Assembly (NCBI RefSeq): GCF_030209755.1
Contig: NZ_JARVRH010000024.1
Location: 124,001-188,000, forward strand
Source: Arthrobacter sp. efr-133-TYG-118
Lineage (GTDB): Bacteria; Actinomycetota; Actinomycetes; Actinomycetales; Micrococcaceae
Reading direction: 5' to 3'
Length of the DNA: 64,000 nucleotides
The notes under the pieces: generated by a model
The model's database searches: none
Seen by the model: the letters and a program-made list of their open reading frames with translations, nothing else
Told to the model about the DNA's origin: nothing
Shown: positions 8,187 through 17,140 of the stretch, piece after piece
How positions within the stretch are numbered: the first letter of the stretch is position 1
Layout: each line of letters opens with the position of its first letter
Program-made: the position numbers and the translations under genes

Positions 8187-9803
8187 CTAGTGGTTCACCG
8201 CCTTCTCGGCTCCTACGCCGGTCAGGGAACGGACTTCCATCTCGGCCTGCTTCGCCGTGTCTTCGCGCCGCTTGTCCACCACGGTTCCGAGCCAGCCAAG
8301 CAGGAAAGCGAGCGGAATGGACACGATTCCCGGGTTGCTCAACGGGAAGACGGCGAAGTTGGCGCCCGGGATCATTGACGTCTTGGCACCGGAAACAACG
8401 GGCGACAAGGCAATGAGGATGATTGCCGCCGACAGTCCGCCGTACATGCTCCAGGTAGCACCCTGGGTGGTGAACTTCTTCCAGAACAGGGAGTAGAGAA
8501 TGGTCGGCAAATTCGCTGACGCTGCCACTGCGAAGGCGAGCGCCACGAGGAAGGCTACGTTCTGGCCATTGGCGAAAATACCGCCAAGGATCGCAAGGAC
8601 CCCGATGACCACCACAGTGCGCCGGGCCACCTTGACCTCGGTCCCGGCGTCGGCCTTGCCCTTGGAAATGACGTTCGCATAGATATCATGTGCGAACGAC
8701 GCCGCTGCCGTGATGGTCAAGCCGGCCACCACCGCAAGGATGGTTGCGAACGCGACGGCCGAGATGAAGCCCAGCAGCAACGGCCCGCCCAGGTGGAAGG
8801 CGAGGAGCGGTGCAGCGGAGTTCACCCCGCCGGGGGCCGACTTGATGGTGTCGGCTCCGACCAGGGCTGCCGCGCCGTAGCCGAGGACCAGGGTGAACAG
8901 GTAGAACAACCCGATCAGCCAGATGGACCAGACCACCGATTTGCGGGCTTCCTTCGCCGTGGGCACCGTGTAGAAGCGCATCAGCACGTGTGGCAGGGCG
9001 GCCGTGCCGAGGACGAGTGCCAAGCCAAGGGACAGGAAGTCCAGCTTGGAGGTCTCGGTCTTGCCGTACTGCAAGCCGGGGTTCAGCACGTTGGGGTTCT
9101 TGGCTGAGTCTGCGGCAGCACCCAACAAGTTCGACAGGTTGAAGCCGTAGATGGACAGCACCCAGAGTGTCATGACTGCCGCACCGCAGATAAGCAGCAC
9201 GGCTTTGATGATCTGGACCCAGGTGGTGCCCTTCATTCCTCCGATCAGCACATACATGATCATGAGGGCGCCGACGACGACGATCACCAAGGCTTGTCCG
9301 CCCCAGTCGCTGATGCCCAGGAGCAGGGAGATGAGGCTTCCGGCGCCGGCCATCTGCGCCAGCAGGTAGAAGAAGCAGACGGCCAAAGTGGAGAGGGCCG
9401 CGGCGATCCGCACCGGGCGCTGGCGCAGCCGGAAAGAAAGCACGTCGGCCATAGTGAATTTGCCCGTATTGCGCAGCAGTTCGGCGACAAGCAGCAACGC
9501 GACAAGCCATGCGACGAGGAACCCGATGGAGTACAGGAAGCCGTCGTAGCCGTTGACGGCGATTGCCCCGGTGATCCCGAGGAAGGAAGCCGCGGAGAGG
9601 TAGTCTCCGGCGATGGCCGTGCCGTTCTGCGAACCGGTGAACGACCGCCCGGCGGCATAGTAGTCAGCAGCCGTTTTGTTGTTCCGGCTGGCCCGGAAAA
9701 CGATCACCATGGTGACCAGGACGAACAGGGCGAAGATGCCCACGTTCAACAGCGTGGTGTCCTTAAGAGCGGCGACGTTGACCATCGGGACCATGGCGCT
9801 CAT
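8187..9803 (-). CDS. actP: Cation/acetate-type solute:sodium symporter (ActP-like)
   Basis: The 538-residue protein has about 13 hydrophobic segments and sodium:solute symporter features. AADYYAAGRSFTGSQNG is followed by AIAGDYLSAASFLGITGAIA, as in ActP and corynebacterial MctC. The likely role is uptake of acetate or other short monocarboxylates. Its ATG overlaps the stop of a DUF485 gene by 4 nt, and DUF485 plus SSS symporter is the usual actP operon layout. A second DUF485/SSS pair lies 2.4 kb away, across a LytS/LytTR two-component system. The substrate is inferred from family and context. Confidence 0.88.
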   Translation of the reverse strand: MSAMVPMVNVAALKDTTLLNVGIFALFVLVTMVIVFRASRNNKTAADYYAAGRSFTGSQNGTAIAGDYLSAASFLGITGAIAVNGYDGFLYSIGFLVAWLVALLLVAELLRNTGKFTMADVLSFRLRQRPVRIAAALSTLAVCFFYLLAQMAGAGSLISLLLGISDWGGQALVIVVVGALMIMYVLIGGMKGTTWVQIIKAVLLICGAAVMTLWVLSIYGFNLSNLLGAAADSAKNPNVLNPGLQYGKTETSKLDFLSLGLALVLGTAALPHVLMRFYTVPTAKEARKSVVWSIWLIGLFYLFTLVLGYGAAALVGADTIKSAPGGVNSAAPLLAFHLGGPLLLGFISAVAFATILAVVAGLTITAAASFAHDIYANVISKGKADAGTEVKVARRTVVVIGVLAILGGIFANGQNVAFLVALAFAVAASANLPTILYSLFWKKFTTQGATWSMYGGLSAAIILIALSPVVSGAKTSMIPGANFAVFPLSNPGIVSIPLAFLLGWLGTVVDKRREDTAKQAEMEVRSLTGVGAEKAVNH

Positions 9804-10177
9804 TTTGCCGCCCCTCTCACGGTGCTGCCCTTGTCGAACTCATGGCCCTCGATCTCATTCCGGATTTCCGCGGCGATCGGGTCCAGTTTCCTGTTGGAGT
9901 AGTGAACGTACCAGGCCGTAATCCCGAAAGTTGAGACGAACTGCAGCAGGCCCAGGACCAGGCCGACGTTGATGTTGCCCCACAGCTTGGTGGACATGAA
10001 GCCCACCGCGTAGTCGGCCAGCAGGACATATGCGAAGTACCAAAGCAGGAATGCGATGGCCATTGGAAAGACAAAACTACGGTGGCGCTTGCGGAGCTCC
10101 TGAAACTGCCCCGTTTGCTGGACTTCCTGGAAATCCACGGACGCCGCTGCATCCGGTGTCTGGGCCTCGTTACCCAT
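9800..10177 (-). CDS. DUF485-domain membrane protein
   Basis: The 125-residue protein has two hydrophobic segments (about residues 35-57 and 70-95) with the DUF485 pattern ELRKRHRSFVFPMAIAFLL and GNINVGLVLGLLQFVSTFG. Such proteins are encoded directly upstream of ActP/MctC-type symporters and are thought to assist them. Here the stop overlaps the symporter start. A palindrome and a CRP-like site lie just upstream of its ATG. Confidence 0.88.
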   Translation of the reverse strand: MGNEAQTPDAAASVDFQEVQQTGQFQELRKRHRSFVFPMAIAFLLWYFAYVLLADYAVGFMSTKLWGNINVGLVLGLLQFVSTFGITAWYVHYSNRKLDPIAAEIRNEIEGHEFDKGSTVRGAAK

Positions 10178-10201
10178 GGCTTCCTCCTGTTGTGGGTGTC
10201 T

Positions 10202-10242
10202 ACATCGACCACGCGCTCCGAGTCGATGTGACTGGAATCACT
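10202..10242. promoter_or_regulatory. Inverted repeat overlapping a CRP/GlxR-like site, symporter promoter region
   Basis: ACATCGAC (10202-10209) and GTCGATGT (10222-10229) form a perfect 8-bp inverted repeat with a 12-nt spacer. Overlapping its right end, TGTGA-N6-TCACT (10227-10242) matches the CRP/GlxR consensus at 9 of 10 defined positions. Both lie 25-65 bp upstream of the DUF485-symporter operon and in the region shared with the divergent sensor kinase. Carbon-source control is the likely role. Confidence 0.55.
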
Positions 10243-10340
10243 ATCCGCCGGACAGCTGCGCCACTTCCAGATTCGCCGGCATAGGCGTCGCCCAGTGGAC
10301 ACGTTGCTGCGCCGAACGGCGGGTTCGCTAGTCTTGCTCC

Positions 10341-11507
10341 ATGCCGGATTTCCCGCTCGTCACCGCCGCCGCCATTGCGGTCATCGTGCTCGCCGTGGCG
10401 GTCGTCGTGGGGGTCGGCCTCAAGGTGATCCGTTCCTTCCGCGAGCTGGGAACCGACGCCGAGAGGGCCACTTACCAGACCCTGCACGCAGCGTCGCGCG
10501 CGGGACAGCACCTACGCACCGGGCTCCACGCGGCGGGAGCGGCCAAGGCGAGCAAGCAATTGCGTTCCCTGCTTGGCTGCGACGCCCTGGCGATCACGGA
10601 TACCGAGTCCGTCCTGGCATGGGACGGCGCAGCAGAAGAACTCAAAGCCGTCCTGATGGAGCTCGCCTCGGGCGTTCTCTCCGACGGACGGACCGTGGTT
10701 GTCCCGGCTTCGCACGCACTGAACGCCGTCGTCGCGCCGATCAGGGCCGGAAACCGCGTGGTGGGAGCCGTTGCGGCTTTCGCCCCGCAAACCGGTGCCG
10801 GTTTGGTCCGGGCGACAAGCGAGCTGGCCGACTGGGTTGCCGTGCAAGTGGAATTGGCCGAACTCGACGCTTCCCGCACCTTGCTCATGGAGGCTGAAGT
10901 CCGGGCCCTGCGCGCACAAATCAGCCCACACTTCATCTACAACTCCCTCAACGCCATTGCCTCGTTCATCAACACCGACCCCGCCCGGGCGAGGGAGCTG
11001 GTGGTCGAATTCGCGGATTTCACCCGGTATTCCTTCCGCCGCCACGGCGATTTCACCACCTTGGCGGAGGAACTTCGGAGCATCGACCGCTACTTGCTTT
11101 TGGAGAAGGCACGCTTCGGAGAGCGGGTTCAAGTGAGCCTCAGGATCGCGCCCGAAGTCCTGAGCACGGTAATTCCTTTCCTGAGCCTGCAGCCGCTCGT
11201 GGAAAACGCCGTGCGCCATGGGCTTGAAGCGAAGGAGGGACCGGGGCACATCACGATCTGCGCCAACGACTCCGGGGCCTTCGCGGAGGTCACCATCGAG
11301 GACGACGGCGTGGGCATTGATCCGGAACACCTGCGGTCGGTCCTCGCGGGGCACGCCGACGGGGACCATGTTGGACTGCGAAATGTCGATGCCCGCCTGC
11401 GGCAGGTCTACGGGGATGAACACGGCCTCGTGATCGAGACCGCACCGGGCGAGGGCACCTTGATCACCATCCGGGTGCCAAAGTCGCAGCCGAGCCATGA
11501 TGCCTGA
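10341..11507 (+). CDS. LytS/YehU-type sensor histidine kinase
   Basis: The 388-residue protein has one N-terminal membrane segment (about residues 5-28) and a GAF-like region (about 60-165). A His_kinase domain follows with the phosphoacceptor in RALRAQISPHFIYNSLNAIA, then a HATPase domain with LQPLVENAVRHG (N box) and DDGVGI (G box). This is the LytS/BtsS/YpdA class, which partners with LytTR response regulators. The next gene is such a regulator, 15 nt downstream. Position between two carboxylate-symporter units suggests sensing of pyruvate, acetate or a similar acid. Confidence 0.9.
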   Translation: MPDFPLVTAAAIAVIVLAVAVVVGVGLKVIRSFRELGTDAERATYQTLHAASRAGQHLRTGLHAAGAAKASKQLRSLLGCDALAITDTESVLAWDGAAEELKAVLMELASGVLSDGRTVVVPASHALNAVVAPIRAGNRVVGAVAAFAPQTGAGLVRATSELADWVAVQVELAELDASRTLLMEAEVRALRAQISPHFIYNSLNAIASFINTDPARARELVVEFADFTRYSFRRHGDFTTLAEELRSIDRYLLLEKARFGERVQVSLRIAPEVLSTVIPFLSLQPLVENAVRHGLEAKEGPGHITICANDSGAFAEVTIEDDGVGIDPEHLRSVLAGHADGDHVGLRNVDARLRQVYGDEHGLVIETAPGEGTLITIRVPKSQPSHDA

Positions 11508-11522
11508 CGCTAATCTATAACC

Positions 11523-12242
11523 ATGATCAACGTACTCGTCGCCGACGACGAGCTCCCCGCCGTTGAAGAGCTCGCCTTCCTGCTGGGTCGGGACGAGCGT
11601 ATCGGTGCCATCCACCGCGCAGCCTCGGGCGCCGAGGCCCTCAGCGCCCTCGAAACGGAATCCGTTGACGCTGTGTTCCTGGACATCCACATGCCCGCGC
11701 TTTCCGGCTTGGACATCGCCCGTGCCATCTCGCGCAGCCCCCGCCCTCCCGCCGTCGTCTTCGTCACCGCCGACGAAGACTGTGCGCTCGAGGCGTTCGA
11801 ACTGGCCGCCGTCGACTACCTGCTCAAACCGGTGCGTGCCGAACGCCTGGCGCGGTCCATCAGCCGCATCAGCGAGCTCATCAAGGACGGCAGCAAAGTG
11901 CCCGAGATGATCACTGTTGACCAAGGCGGAACAACACGGATGATCCGGAGGGACGACGTCAGCTACGTCCAGGCCCAGGGAGACTACGCGCGGCTGCACA
12001 CAGCGGAGGCGAGCTACCTGATCCGGGTACCCCTGAGCGACCTCGAACAGCAGTGGGCGGGAGCCGGATTCATCCGCATCCACCGTTCCTATCTCATGTC
12101 CCTCAACCACGTGGGGCACATGAAACTCGCCGCGGCACGGCCAAGTGTCACGGTGGCCGGAGCCGAACTGCCGATCAGCCGCAGGCACCTTCCGGCCGTA
12201 CGGGACAAGCTCGAGGCCACCCGGATCCGGCCACAAGGATGA
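11523..12242 (+). CDS. LytTR-family response regulator
   Basis: The 239-residue protein has a receiver domain (residues 1-120: acidic DDE near the start, phosphoacceptor Asp in VFLDIHMP, Lys in LLKPV). A LytTR DNA-binding domain follows (about 130-235), with SYVQAQGDYARLHT and FIRIHRSYLMSLNHV. It should be phosphorylated by the kinase encoded upstream and activate transport genes through paired direct-repeat sites. Its stop overlaps the start of the next gene (ATGA), so it is coupled to the second symporter unit. Confidence 0.92.
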   Translation: MINVLVADDELPAVEELAFLLGRDERIGAIHRAASGAEALSALETESVDAVFLDIHMPALSGLDIARAISRSPRPPAVVFVTADEDCALEAFELAAVDYLLKPVRAERLARSISRISELIKDGSKVPEMITVDQGGTTRMIRRDDVSYVQAQGDYARLHTAEASYLIRVPLSDLEQQWAGAGFIRIHRSYLMSLNHVGHMKLAAARPSVTVAGAELPISRRHLPAVRDKLEATRIRPQG

Positions 12243-12601
12243 CCCGCGTCAGGGTCACGGCCCCGCAGCCGGCTGCCCGGATAGCCCCGAATCGTCCATA
12301 CCATTCGCGCGAAGCTGCCGAGGACTCGGACGTCGGGCAGGTCTTCGTCCGGTCACTCATCCGTTCGCAGCTACGCCTGGCTTTGGTTGTGGCTTCCGGA
12401 TTCCTGCTGGTGCTTGCCGCTTACGGCTCCATGGTGGCGCTGGTGCCTCAGCTCGCGCAAATGCGGATTCTGGGCATCCCGGTAAATTGGGTCATCCTCG
12501 GAGCGGCGCTTTATCCGGTGATCGGCCTGAGCGCATGGCTGTACAACCGCTCCGCGGCAAGGAACGAAGCCCGCTATCGCGATCTTGTGGAGGAGAAGTG
12601 A
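12239..12601 (+). CDS. Small DUF485-like membrane protein
   Basis: The product is 120 residues, starting at an ATG that overlaps the regulator stop. Two hydrophobic segments (about residues 45-70 and 80-103) and the position directly before an SSS symporter make it the counterpart of the DUF485 protein at 9800-10177. Sequence similarity to that family is weak (ALYPVIGLSAWLYNRSAARNEARY resembles the DUF485 C-terminal part). Its stop overlaps the GTG start of the symporter. Confidence 0.75.
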   Translation: MTRVRVTAPQPAARIAPNRPYHSREAAEDSDVGQVFVRSLIRSQLRLALVVASGFLLVLAAYGSMVALVPQLAQMRILGIPVNWVILGAALYPVIGLSAWLYNRSAARNEARYRDLVEEK

Positions 12602-14070
12602 ATCCCGCCGTCGGGCTCGCCGCTTTTCTGGGTGTGGCGCTCGCGACGGCGGCGATCGGCTTCTACGGTCTGCGCATTTCGCGCACCACGGGCGACTTTT
12701 ACGTGGCATCCCGCACTGTCCGCCCGTGGTGGAATGCCTCGGCGATCGGCGGCGAATACCTGTCGGCAGCGAGTTTCCTGGGCGTCGCGGGGCTGATCCT
12801 GTTGACCGGAACGGACGCTCTGTGGTTCCCCGTGGGCTACACGGCTGGCTACCTGATGCTGTTGCTGTTCGTGGCCGCCCCCTTGCGCCGATCGGGTGCC
12901 TACACGATTCCGGACTTCACGGAGGCCAGGCTCGAGTCGAAAGCCGTCCGCCGGGTCACGAGCCTTGTCGTGGTTGCTGTCGGATGGCTCTACATCGTGC
13001 CGCAGCTTCAGGGCGCGGGGCTCACCATCCGGATCAGCACGGGATTGCCTTCTTGGGTAGGCTCCATCGCCGTCGTCGCGGTGGTCTGTGTGACGGTAGT
13101 GGCTGGCGGGATGCGTTCCATCACCTTCGTCCAGGCTTTCCAATACTGGCTCAAGCTAACGGCTTTGGCCGTGCCTGCCGTGTTCCTGCTGCTGAACCAG
13201 GCGGGCGGCGGCTCACCGGTCCTGGCAGAGGCATCCAGCAATCCCACTGGCCTCCCCGCAGCAGGGCTTTACCAGACTGTCTCGCTCCTGGTGGCGCTGC
13301 TTTTCGGAACACTGGGACTCCCCCACGTCCTTGTCCGCTTCTACACCAACCCGGACGGCCAGTCGGCCCGGCGGACCACCCTTATCGTGCTGGGCCTGTT
13401 GTCGGTCTTCTATTTGTTCCCGACGGCGTCCGGCCTGCTGGGGCGGGTCTTCGCACCTGGGCTTGCACGCAGCGGACGGCCCGACGCCCTGGTCCTGCTG
13501 CTGCCTGGAAAGCTGCTGGGTGGAGTGCCCGGCGATCTGCTGTCGGCATTGGTCGTTGCCGGTGCGTTTGCGGCCTTCCTGTCGACGACGTCGGGATTGG
13601 TGGTTTCGCTGGCCGGCGTCATCAGCCAGGACCATCTTGGCGGGAGCGTGCGCGGATTCCGGGTGGCCGCCCTCCTGGCCGCCGCCGTCCCCCTGGCTTT
13701 TGCATTCACGACGGATTCCATGGCCTTGGCCGGCAGTGTCGGTCTGGTGTTCGCTTTCACCGCTTCCACCATTTGTCCGGTCCTGGTGCTGGGCATTTGG
13801 TGGCGCGGCCTGAGCGACGCAGGCGCGATTGCCGGCATGCTGACGGGAGCCGTCCTCTGCGGGGGTGCGCTGGTATCAAGCACGATCATCGGTTCTGCTG
13901 CACCCGGATGGATTGCCCAGCCTGCGGCTTGGACGGTGCCGGCCGCCTTTGCCGTGATGGTGCTGGTCTCGCGGGCCACGAAACACCGGGTCCCCGGGAC
14001 CGTGACCCGGCTGATGACCAGGCTTCATGTCCCGGAACGACCGGTGGCCACGGAACGCCAGCTCCGCTAG
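12598..14070 (+). CDS. Solute:sodium symporter family permease (second copy)
   Basis: The protein is 490 residues from a GTG at 12598 that overlaps the preceding stop (GTGA). SSS features are clear: TTGDFYVASRTV and then AIGGEYLSAASFLGVAG, very similar to the ActP-like protein at 8187-9803. About 13 membrane segments are expected. It is the last gene of a kinase-regulator-small protein-symporter operon and is likely its main target. Substrate is probably a monocarboxylate. It ends in a CTAG shared with the convergent DivIVA-like gene; a longer in-frame reading upstream is not real because it overlaps two coding genes. Confidence 0.87.
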   Translation: MNPAVGLAAFLGVALATAAIGFYGLRISRTTGDFYVASRTVRPWWNASAIGGEYLSAASFLGVAGLILLTGTDALWFPVGYTAGYLMLLLFVAAPLRRSGAYTIPDFTEARLESKAVRRVTSLVVVAVGWLYIVPQLQGAGLTIRISTGLPSWVGSIAVVAVVCVTVVAGGMRSITFVQAFQYWLKLTALAVPAVFLLLNQAGGGSPVLAEASSNPTGLPAAGLYQTVSLLVALLFGTLGLPHVLVRFYTNPDGQSARRTTLIVLGLLSVFYLFPTASGLLGRVFAPGLARSGRPDALVLLLPGKLLGGVPGDLLSALVVAGAFAAFLSTTSGLVVSLAGVISQDHLGGSVRGFRVAALLAAAVPLAFAFTTDSMALAGSVGLVFAFTASTICPVLVLGIWWRGLSDAGAIAGMLTGAVLCGGALVSSTIIGSAAPGWIAQPAAWTVPAAFAVMVLVSRATKHRVPGTVTRLMTRLHVPERPVATERQLR

Positions 14071-14651
14071 TCGATCGCCGCCATGAGTTCGACAACCCGG
14101 TCGAGGAAGGCATCAACCTGCGCCTCTTCGTAGCCGTCGCGCCCGCGGGCCTCGGAGAAAGCGGCTCGGCGGACGTTGTCGACGCTCAGCGGTTTGTCGT
14201 TCTCCAGGTAACCAATCAGGGAGACGCACAACGCATCGACCTCGGCGATGTTGTAGCTGCGCGCACGCTTCTTGTCCGGCCGGCGGAATCGTTCGCCATC
14301 AGGCCGGTGCAAACGGCCGCGCAACACTCCGGAGAGTTTGCCGATCTTCAGCAACCAGGCTTCCTCGCCTTCGGCCGCAATTAGCTCGTCGCGTTCACGC
14401 CGGGCGAAGGCATCTTCGAGGCGGTCCAATGCGGCGTCCACAGCGTTGGCGTCGTAGCCGCCTTTGACAGGATCAAACGAAACCGCGCGGACATCGCTGC
14501 TGCCGATTTTCTCCGATGCCTCGGCCCGGTTTTCAAACGACAACCGGGCGCGCTGGAAAAACTGGTCCACTTGCCTTGCGTTGTAGCCATACTTGCTGTG
14601 CGCCACGCGCTCAAATGCTGCGGGGATCTGGCGACGAATGTCCACTGCCAC
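14067..14651 (-). CDS. DivIVA-domain protein
   Basis: The 194-residue protein has repeated DivIVA-like motifs: FERVAHSKYGYNARQVDQFF near the N-terminus, then FDPVKGGYDANAVDAALDRL and a third near the C-terminus (GYEEAQVDAFLDRVVELM). Each resembles the DivIVA/Wag31 N-terminal domain. Such proteins localise to curved membrane or act with cell-wall growth factors. It is followed on the same strand by no gene, and preceded by cdsA 21 nt upstream in the coding direction, so it ends the rpsB-to-cdsA block. Confidence 0.82.
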   Translation of the reverse strand: MAVDIRRQIPAAFERVAHSKYGYNARQVDQFFQRARLSFENRAEASEKIGSSDVRAVSFDPVKGGYDANAVDAALDRLEDAFARRERDELIAAEGEEAWLLKIGKLSGVLRGRLHRPDGERFRRPDKKRARSYNIAEVDALCVSLIGYLENDKPLSVDNVRRAAFSEARGRDGYEEAQVDAFLDRVVELMAAID

Positions 14652-14672
14652 TGCTTTCCTTCTGGGTGGTTG

Positions 14673-15596
14673 TCAGGCGCCGCTCAACAGCGCGAAAAGA
14701 ATATATGCTGCCGGAGCCGCGAAGACGATCGAGTCAAGGCGGTCCATGACCCCGCCGTGACCGGGCAGGATGCTGCTCATGTCTTTGACGCCAAGTTCCC
14801 GTTTGACCATGGATTCCGCGAGGTCACCGGCGGTAGCGGCGGCCACCATGCCGACCGCAAGCACCACGCCGACCCACCACGGCCTGCCCAGGACGAAGAT
14901 GCTGGCGAGGATACCGATGACCATGGCACCTGCCACCGAGCCAGCGAACCCTTCCCAGGTCTTTTTGGGGCTGATCTTGGGAGCCATCGGATGCTTTCCG
15001 AGCAGCGCCCCGACGAGGTATCCGAAAGTATCGTTGGACACGACCAGCAGCAACATCACCGCAATCTGCCAGGCACCCGCCGGAACCTGCCCTGCGGGCC
15101 AGGGACCCGCCGTCGTCGCTCCCCCGCCTGTATGGAGAGGCAGGATGGCAAAGCTGATCAGGAAAGGCACCCAGGCAAGCGTGAAGATTCCGGAGAAGAC
15201 GCTGCGCGGAGCTCCGGCAGCGCTTTCAAGGGAACGCCAGAGCAGGACGGCCGTGCTGCTAAGCACCATCGCGAAAAGCAGGCTTTCGGTGCCACCGAAG
15301 TAAGCCGCCAGCGGCATCGCCACGGTACCGGTCAACACGGGGATGATCGGCATCCTGGTGCCCTGGGCTTCGAGCGCACGGAAAATTTCCCACACGCCGA
15401 GGACCGCAAACGCGGTGGTCAGGAGAACAAACCCCAGCGGCAGGAACAGCAGCCCGCCGAGAACGGCAAAGAGCATGGCGAGCCCGACGCCGATGGCGGC
15501 CGGAAGATTCCGGCCGGCCTTGGGCGTTGGGTTGCCTCGTTGGCGTCTGGCGCGTGTGGGAATTCCGTGCGCGGGCGCCGGCTCAGCCTCGCTCAT
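14673..15596 (-). CDS. cdsA: Phosphatidate cytidylyltransferase
   Basis: The 307-residue membrane protein has about eight hydrophobic segments and the C-terminal CDP-diglyceride synthetase signature: SMVKRELGVKDMSSILPGHG, then GVMDRLDS. It makes CDP-diacylglycerol from phosphatidate and CTP, the precursor of phosphatidylglycerol, cardiolipin and phosphatidylinositol. Its ATG overlaps the frr stop by 1 nt. The basic, proline-rich N-terminal 40 residues are an extension common in actinobacteria. Confidence 0.95.
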   Translation of the reverse strand: MSEAEPAPAHGIPTRARRQRGNPTPKAGRNLPAAIGVGLAMLFAVLGGLLFLPLGFVLLTTAFAVLGVWEIFRALEAQGTRMPIIPVLTGTVAMPLAAYFGGTESLLFAMVLSSTAVLLWRSLESAAGAPRSVFSGIFTLAWVPFLISFAILPLHTGGGATTAGPWPAGQVPAGAWQIAVMLLLVVSNDTFGYLVGALLGKHPMAPKISPKKTWEGFAGSVAGAMVIGILASIFVLGRPWWVGVVLAVGMVAAATAGDLAESMVKRELGVKDMSSILPGHGGVMDRLDSIVFAAPAAYILFALLSGA

Positions 15597-16153
15597 CAGA
15601 CCTCGAGCAGCTCGGCTTCCTTGCGCTTGAGCAGCTCGTCGATACCATCGACGTGTGCCTTGGTGATGGCGTCGAGTTCCTTTTCGCCACGGGCGCCTTC
15701 GTCTTCTCCGGCTTCGCCGTCCTTGACGAGCTTGTCCAGCGAGTCCTTGGCCTTGCGCCGGATGCTTCGGATGCTGACCTTTGCGTCCTCACCCTTGCCC
15801 TTGACGATCTTGACGTATTCCTTGCGGCGTTCCTGGGTGAGCTCCGGGATGGTGATCCGGATGACGTTGCCGTCATTGGACGGATTCGCGCCGACCTCGG
15901 AGTCGCTCAGGGCCCTCTCGATGTCGCGCATCGAGGTCTTGTCAAAGGGCGTGATCAGGATGGTCCTGGCGTCCGGAATAGCGAAGGAAGCCAGCTGCTG
16001 CAGCGGTGTGGGGGTGCCGTAGTATTCCACGATCACCTTGTTGTAGAGTCCGGGGTTCGCACGACCGGTACGGATCGACGCGAAATCCTCCTTGGCTACC
16101 TCGACCGCCTTGTCCATCTTTTCCCCGGCTTCGAGCAAGGTTTCTTCGATCAC
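15596..16153 (-). CDS. frr: Ribosome recycling factor
   Basis: The 185-residue protein has the normal RRF length and sequence: EDFASIRTGRANPGL, then VEYYGTPTPLQQLA, and the conserved NPSNDGNVIRITIPELT. With EF-G it splits post-termination ribosomes. It lies between pyrH and cdsA, the usual order in actinobacteria. Confidence 0.97.
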   Translation of the reverse strand: MIEETLLEAGEKMDKAVEVAKEDFASIRTGRANPGLYNKVIVEYYGTPTPLQQLASFAIPDARTILITPFDKTSMRDIERALSDSEVGANPSNDGNVIRITIPELTQERRKEYVKIVKGKGEDAKVSIRSIRRKAKDSLDKLVKDGEAGEDEGARGEKELDAITKAHVDGIDELLKRKEAELLEV

Positions 16154-16209
16154 GGTTTCTCCTCAGAAATAGTCGCGCCCCGGTCCGCGGGCCGCAATGC
16201 ACAATAAAT

Positions 16210-16229
16210 TTCCGCCCCTGCGGGCGGAA
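16210..16229 (-). other. Small GC-rich hairpin in the pyrH-frr spacer
   Basis: TTCCGCCC (16210-16217) and GGGCGGAA (16222-16229) form an 8-bp stem with a 4-nt loop in the 102-nt gap between pyrH and frr. Read on the minus strand it is followed by an AT-rich stretch. It may be a weak terminator or processing site that changes the ratio of frr to pyrH transcript. Confidence 0.45.
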
Positions 16230-16255
16230 GAGTCCTAGAAATATCCTAGCCCTTG

Positions 16256-16993
16256 CTAGGGGGTGACCAGGGTGCCCAGCTTTTCGCCGAGAATGGCCCG
16301 GGTAACGTTCCCTTCGCCTTCCATGCCAAAGACAACCATGGACAAATTGTTGTCCTTGCACATGGTCATGGCGGTCTGGTCCATGACGCGGATGTCACGG
16401 CGCAGGGCCTCGTCGTAGCTGAGCTTTTCGAGCTTCTCAGCGGTGGGATCTTTCTTGGGATCCGCGGTGTACACGCCGTCCACGCCGCTCTTCGCCATGA
16501 GGACGACGTCGGCATGCACTTCGAGTGCACGCTGGGCCGCCACGGTGTCTGTGGAGAAGTACGGAAGGCCTGCGCCCGCACCGAAGATGACGACGCGGCC
16601 CTTCTCCATGTGGCGGATAGCACGGCGCGGAATGTAGGCCTCGGCTACCTGTCCCATGGTGATGGCGCTCTGAACGCGGGTCTCGACGCCCGCCTGTTCC
16701 AGGAAATCCTGCAAGGCCAGGCAGTTCATGACAGTGCCGAGCATTCCCATGTAGTCGGCGCGTGAGCGGTCCATGCCGCTCTGGGACAGTTCGGCGCCGC
16801 GGAAGAAGTTACCGCCGCCGACGACGATTGCCACCTCGACCTCGGAAACAGCTGCGGCGATTTGCTTGGCGATGGCGCGGACGGTTTCCGGGTCAACACC
16901 GAGCTTTCCGCCGCCGATGACCTCGCCGGACAGCTTCAGCAGTACACGACGACGGGTCTTCTCCGGATGGATTGCAGTGTTCTCGGTTTCCAT
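16256..16993 (-). CDS. pyrH: Uridylate kinase (UMP kinase)
   Basis: The protein is 245 residues from the ATG at 16993, which has a GGAAGG 7 nt upstream; a longer reading to 17098 lacks such a site. Bacterial UMP kinase features are present: RRVLLKLSGEVIGG, IVVGGGNFFRGAEL and the DRSRADYMGMLGTVMN loop. It phosphorylates UMP to UDP with ATP and is an amino-acid-kinase-fold hexamer. It lies between tsf and frr, and a terminator after tsf suggests it has its own promoter. Confidence 0.97.
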   Translation of the reverse strand: METENTAIHPEKTRRRVLLKLSGEVIGGGKLGVDPETVRAIAKQIAAAVSEVEVAIVVGGGNFFRGAELSQSGMDRSRADYMGMLGTVMNCLALQDFLEQAGVETRVQSAITMGQVAEAYIPRRAIRHMEKGRVVIFGAGAGLPYFSTDTVAAQRALEVHADVVLMAKSGVDGVYTADPKKDPTAEKLEKLSYDEALRRDIRVMDQTAMTMCKDNNLSMVVFGMEGEGNVTRAILGEKLGTLVTP

Positions 16994-17096
16994 GGTGCCT
17001 TCCCGTTTGTGGACTCTGGCTAGATTATCTTGCTGGGGGGCCGGGCAGAAAGCTGCCGGCAGTAGACGCACTCCGTGCGGGCCTGCGGTTGCATGC

Positions 17097-17130
17097 AAAA
17101 GGGGCGGCCACCGAAGTGACCACCCCTTTT
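17097..17130 (-). terminator. Rho-independent terminator of tsf
   Basis: AAAAGGGG at 17097-17104 pairs with CCCCTTTT at 17123-17130, with further pairing inside (CCAC with GTG). Read on the minus strand this ends in a run of U. It follows the tsf stop at 17141 by about 10 nt and separates tsf from pyrH. Confidence 0.85.
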
Positions 17131-17140
17131 GTATGTCTAA

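Noticed and set aside
12145..12597. Long N-terminal extension of the second SSS symporter
   Set aside because: It overlaps the response regulator and the small DUF485-like gene in another frame. The GTG at 12598 overlaps the previous stop and starts a normal symporter.
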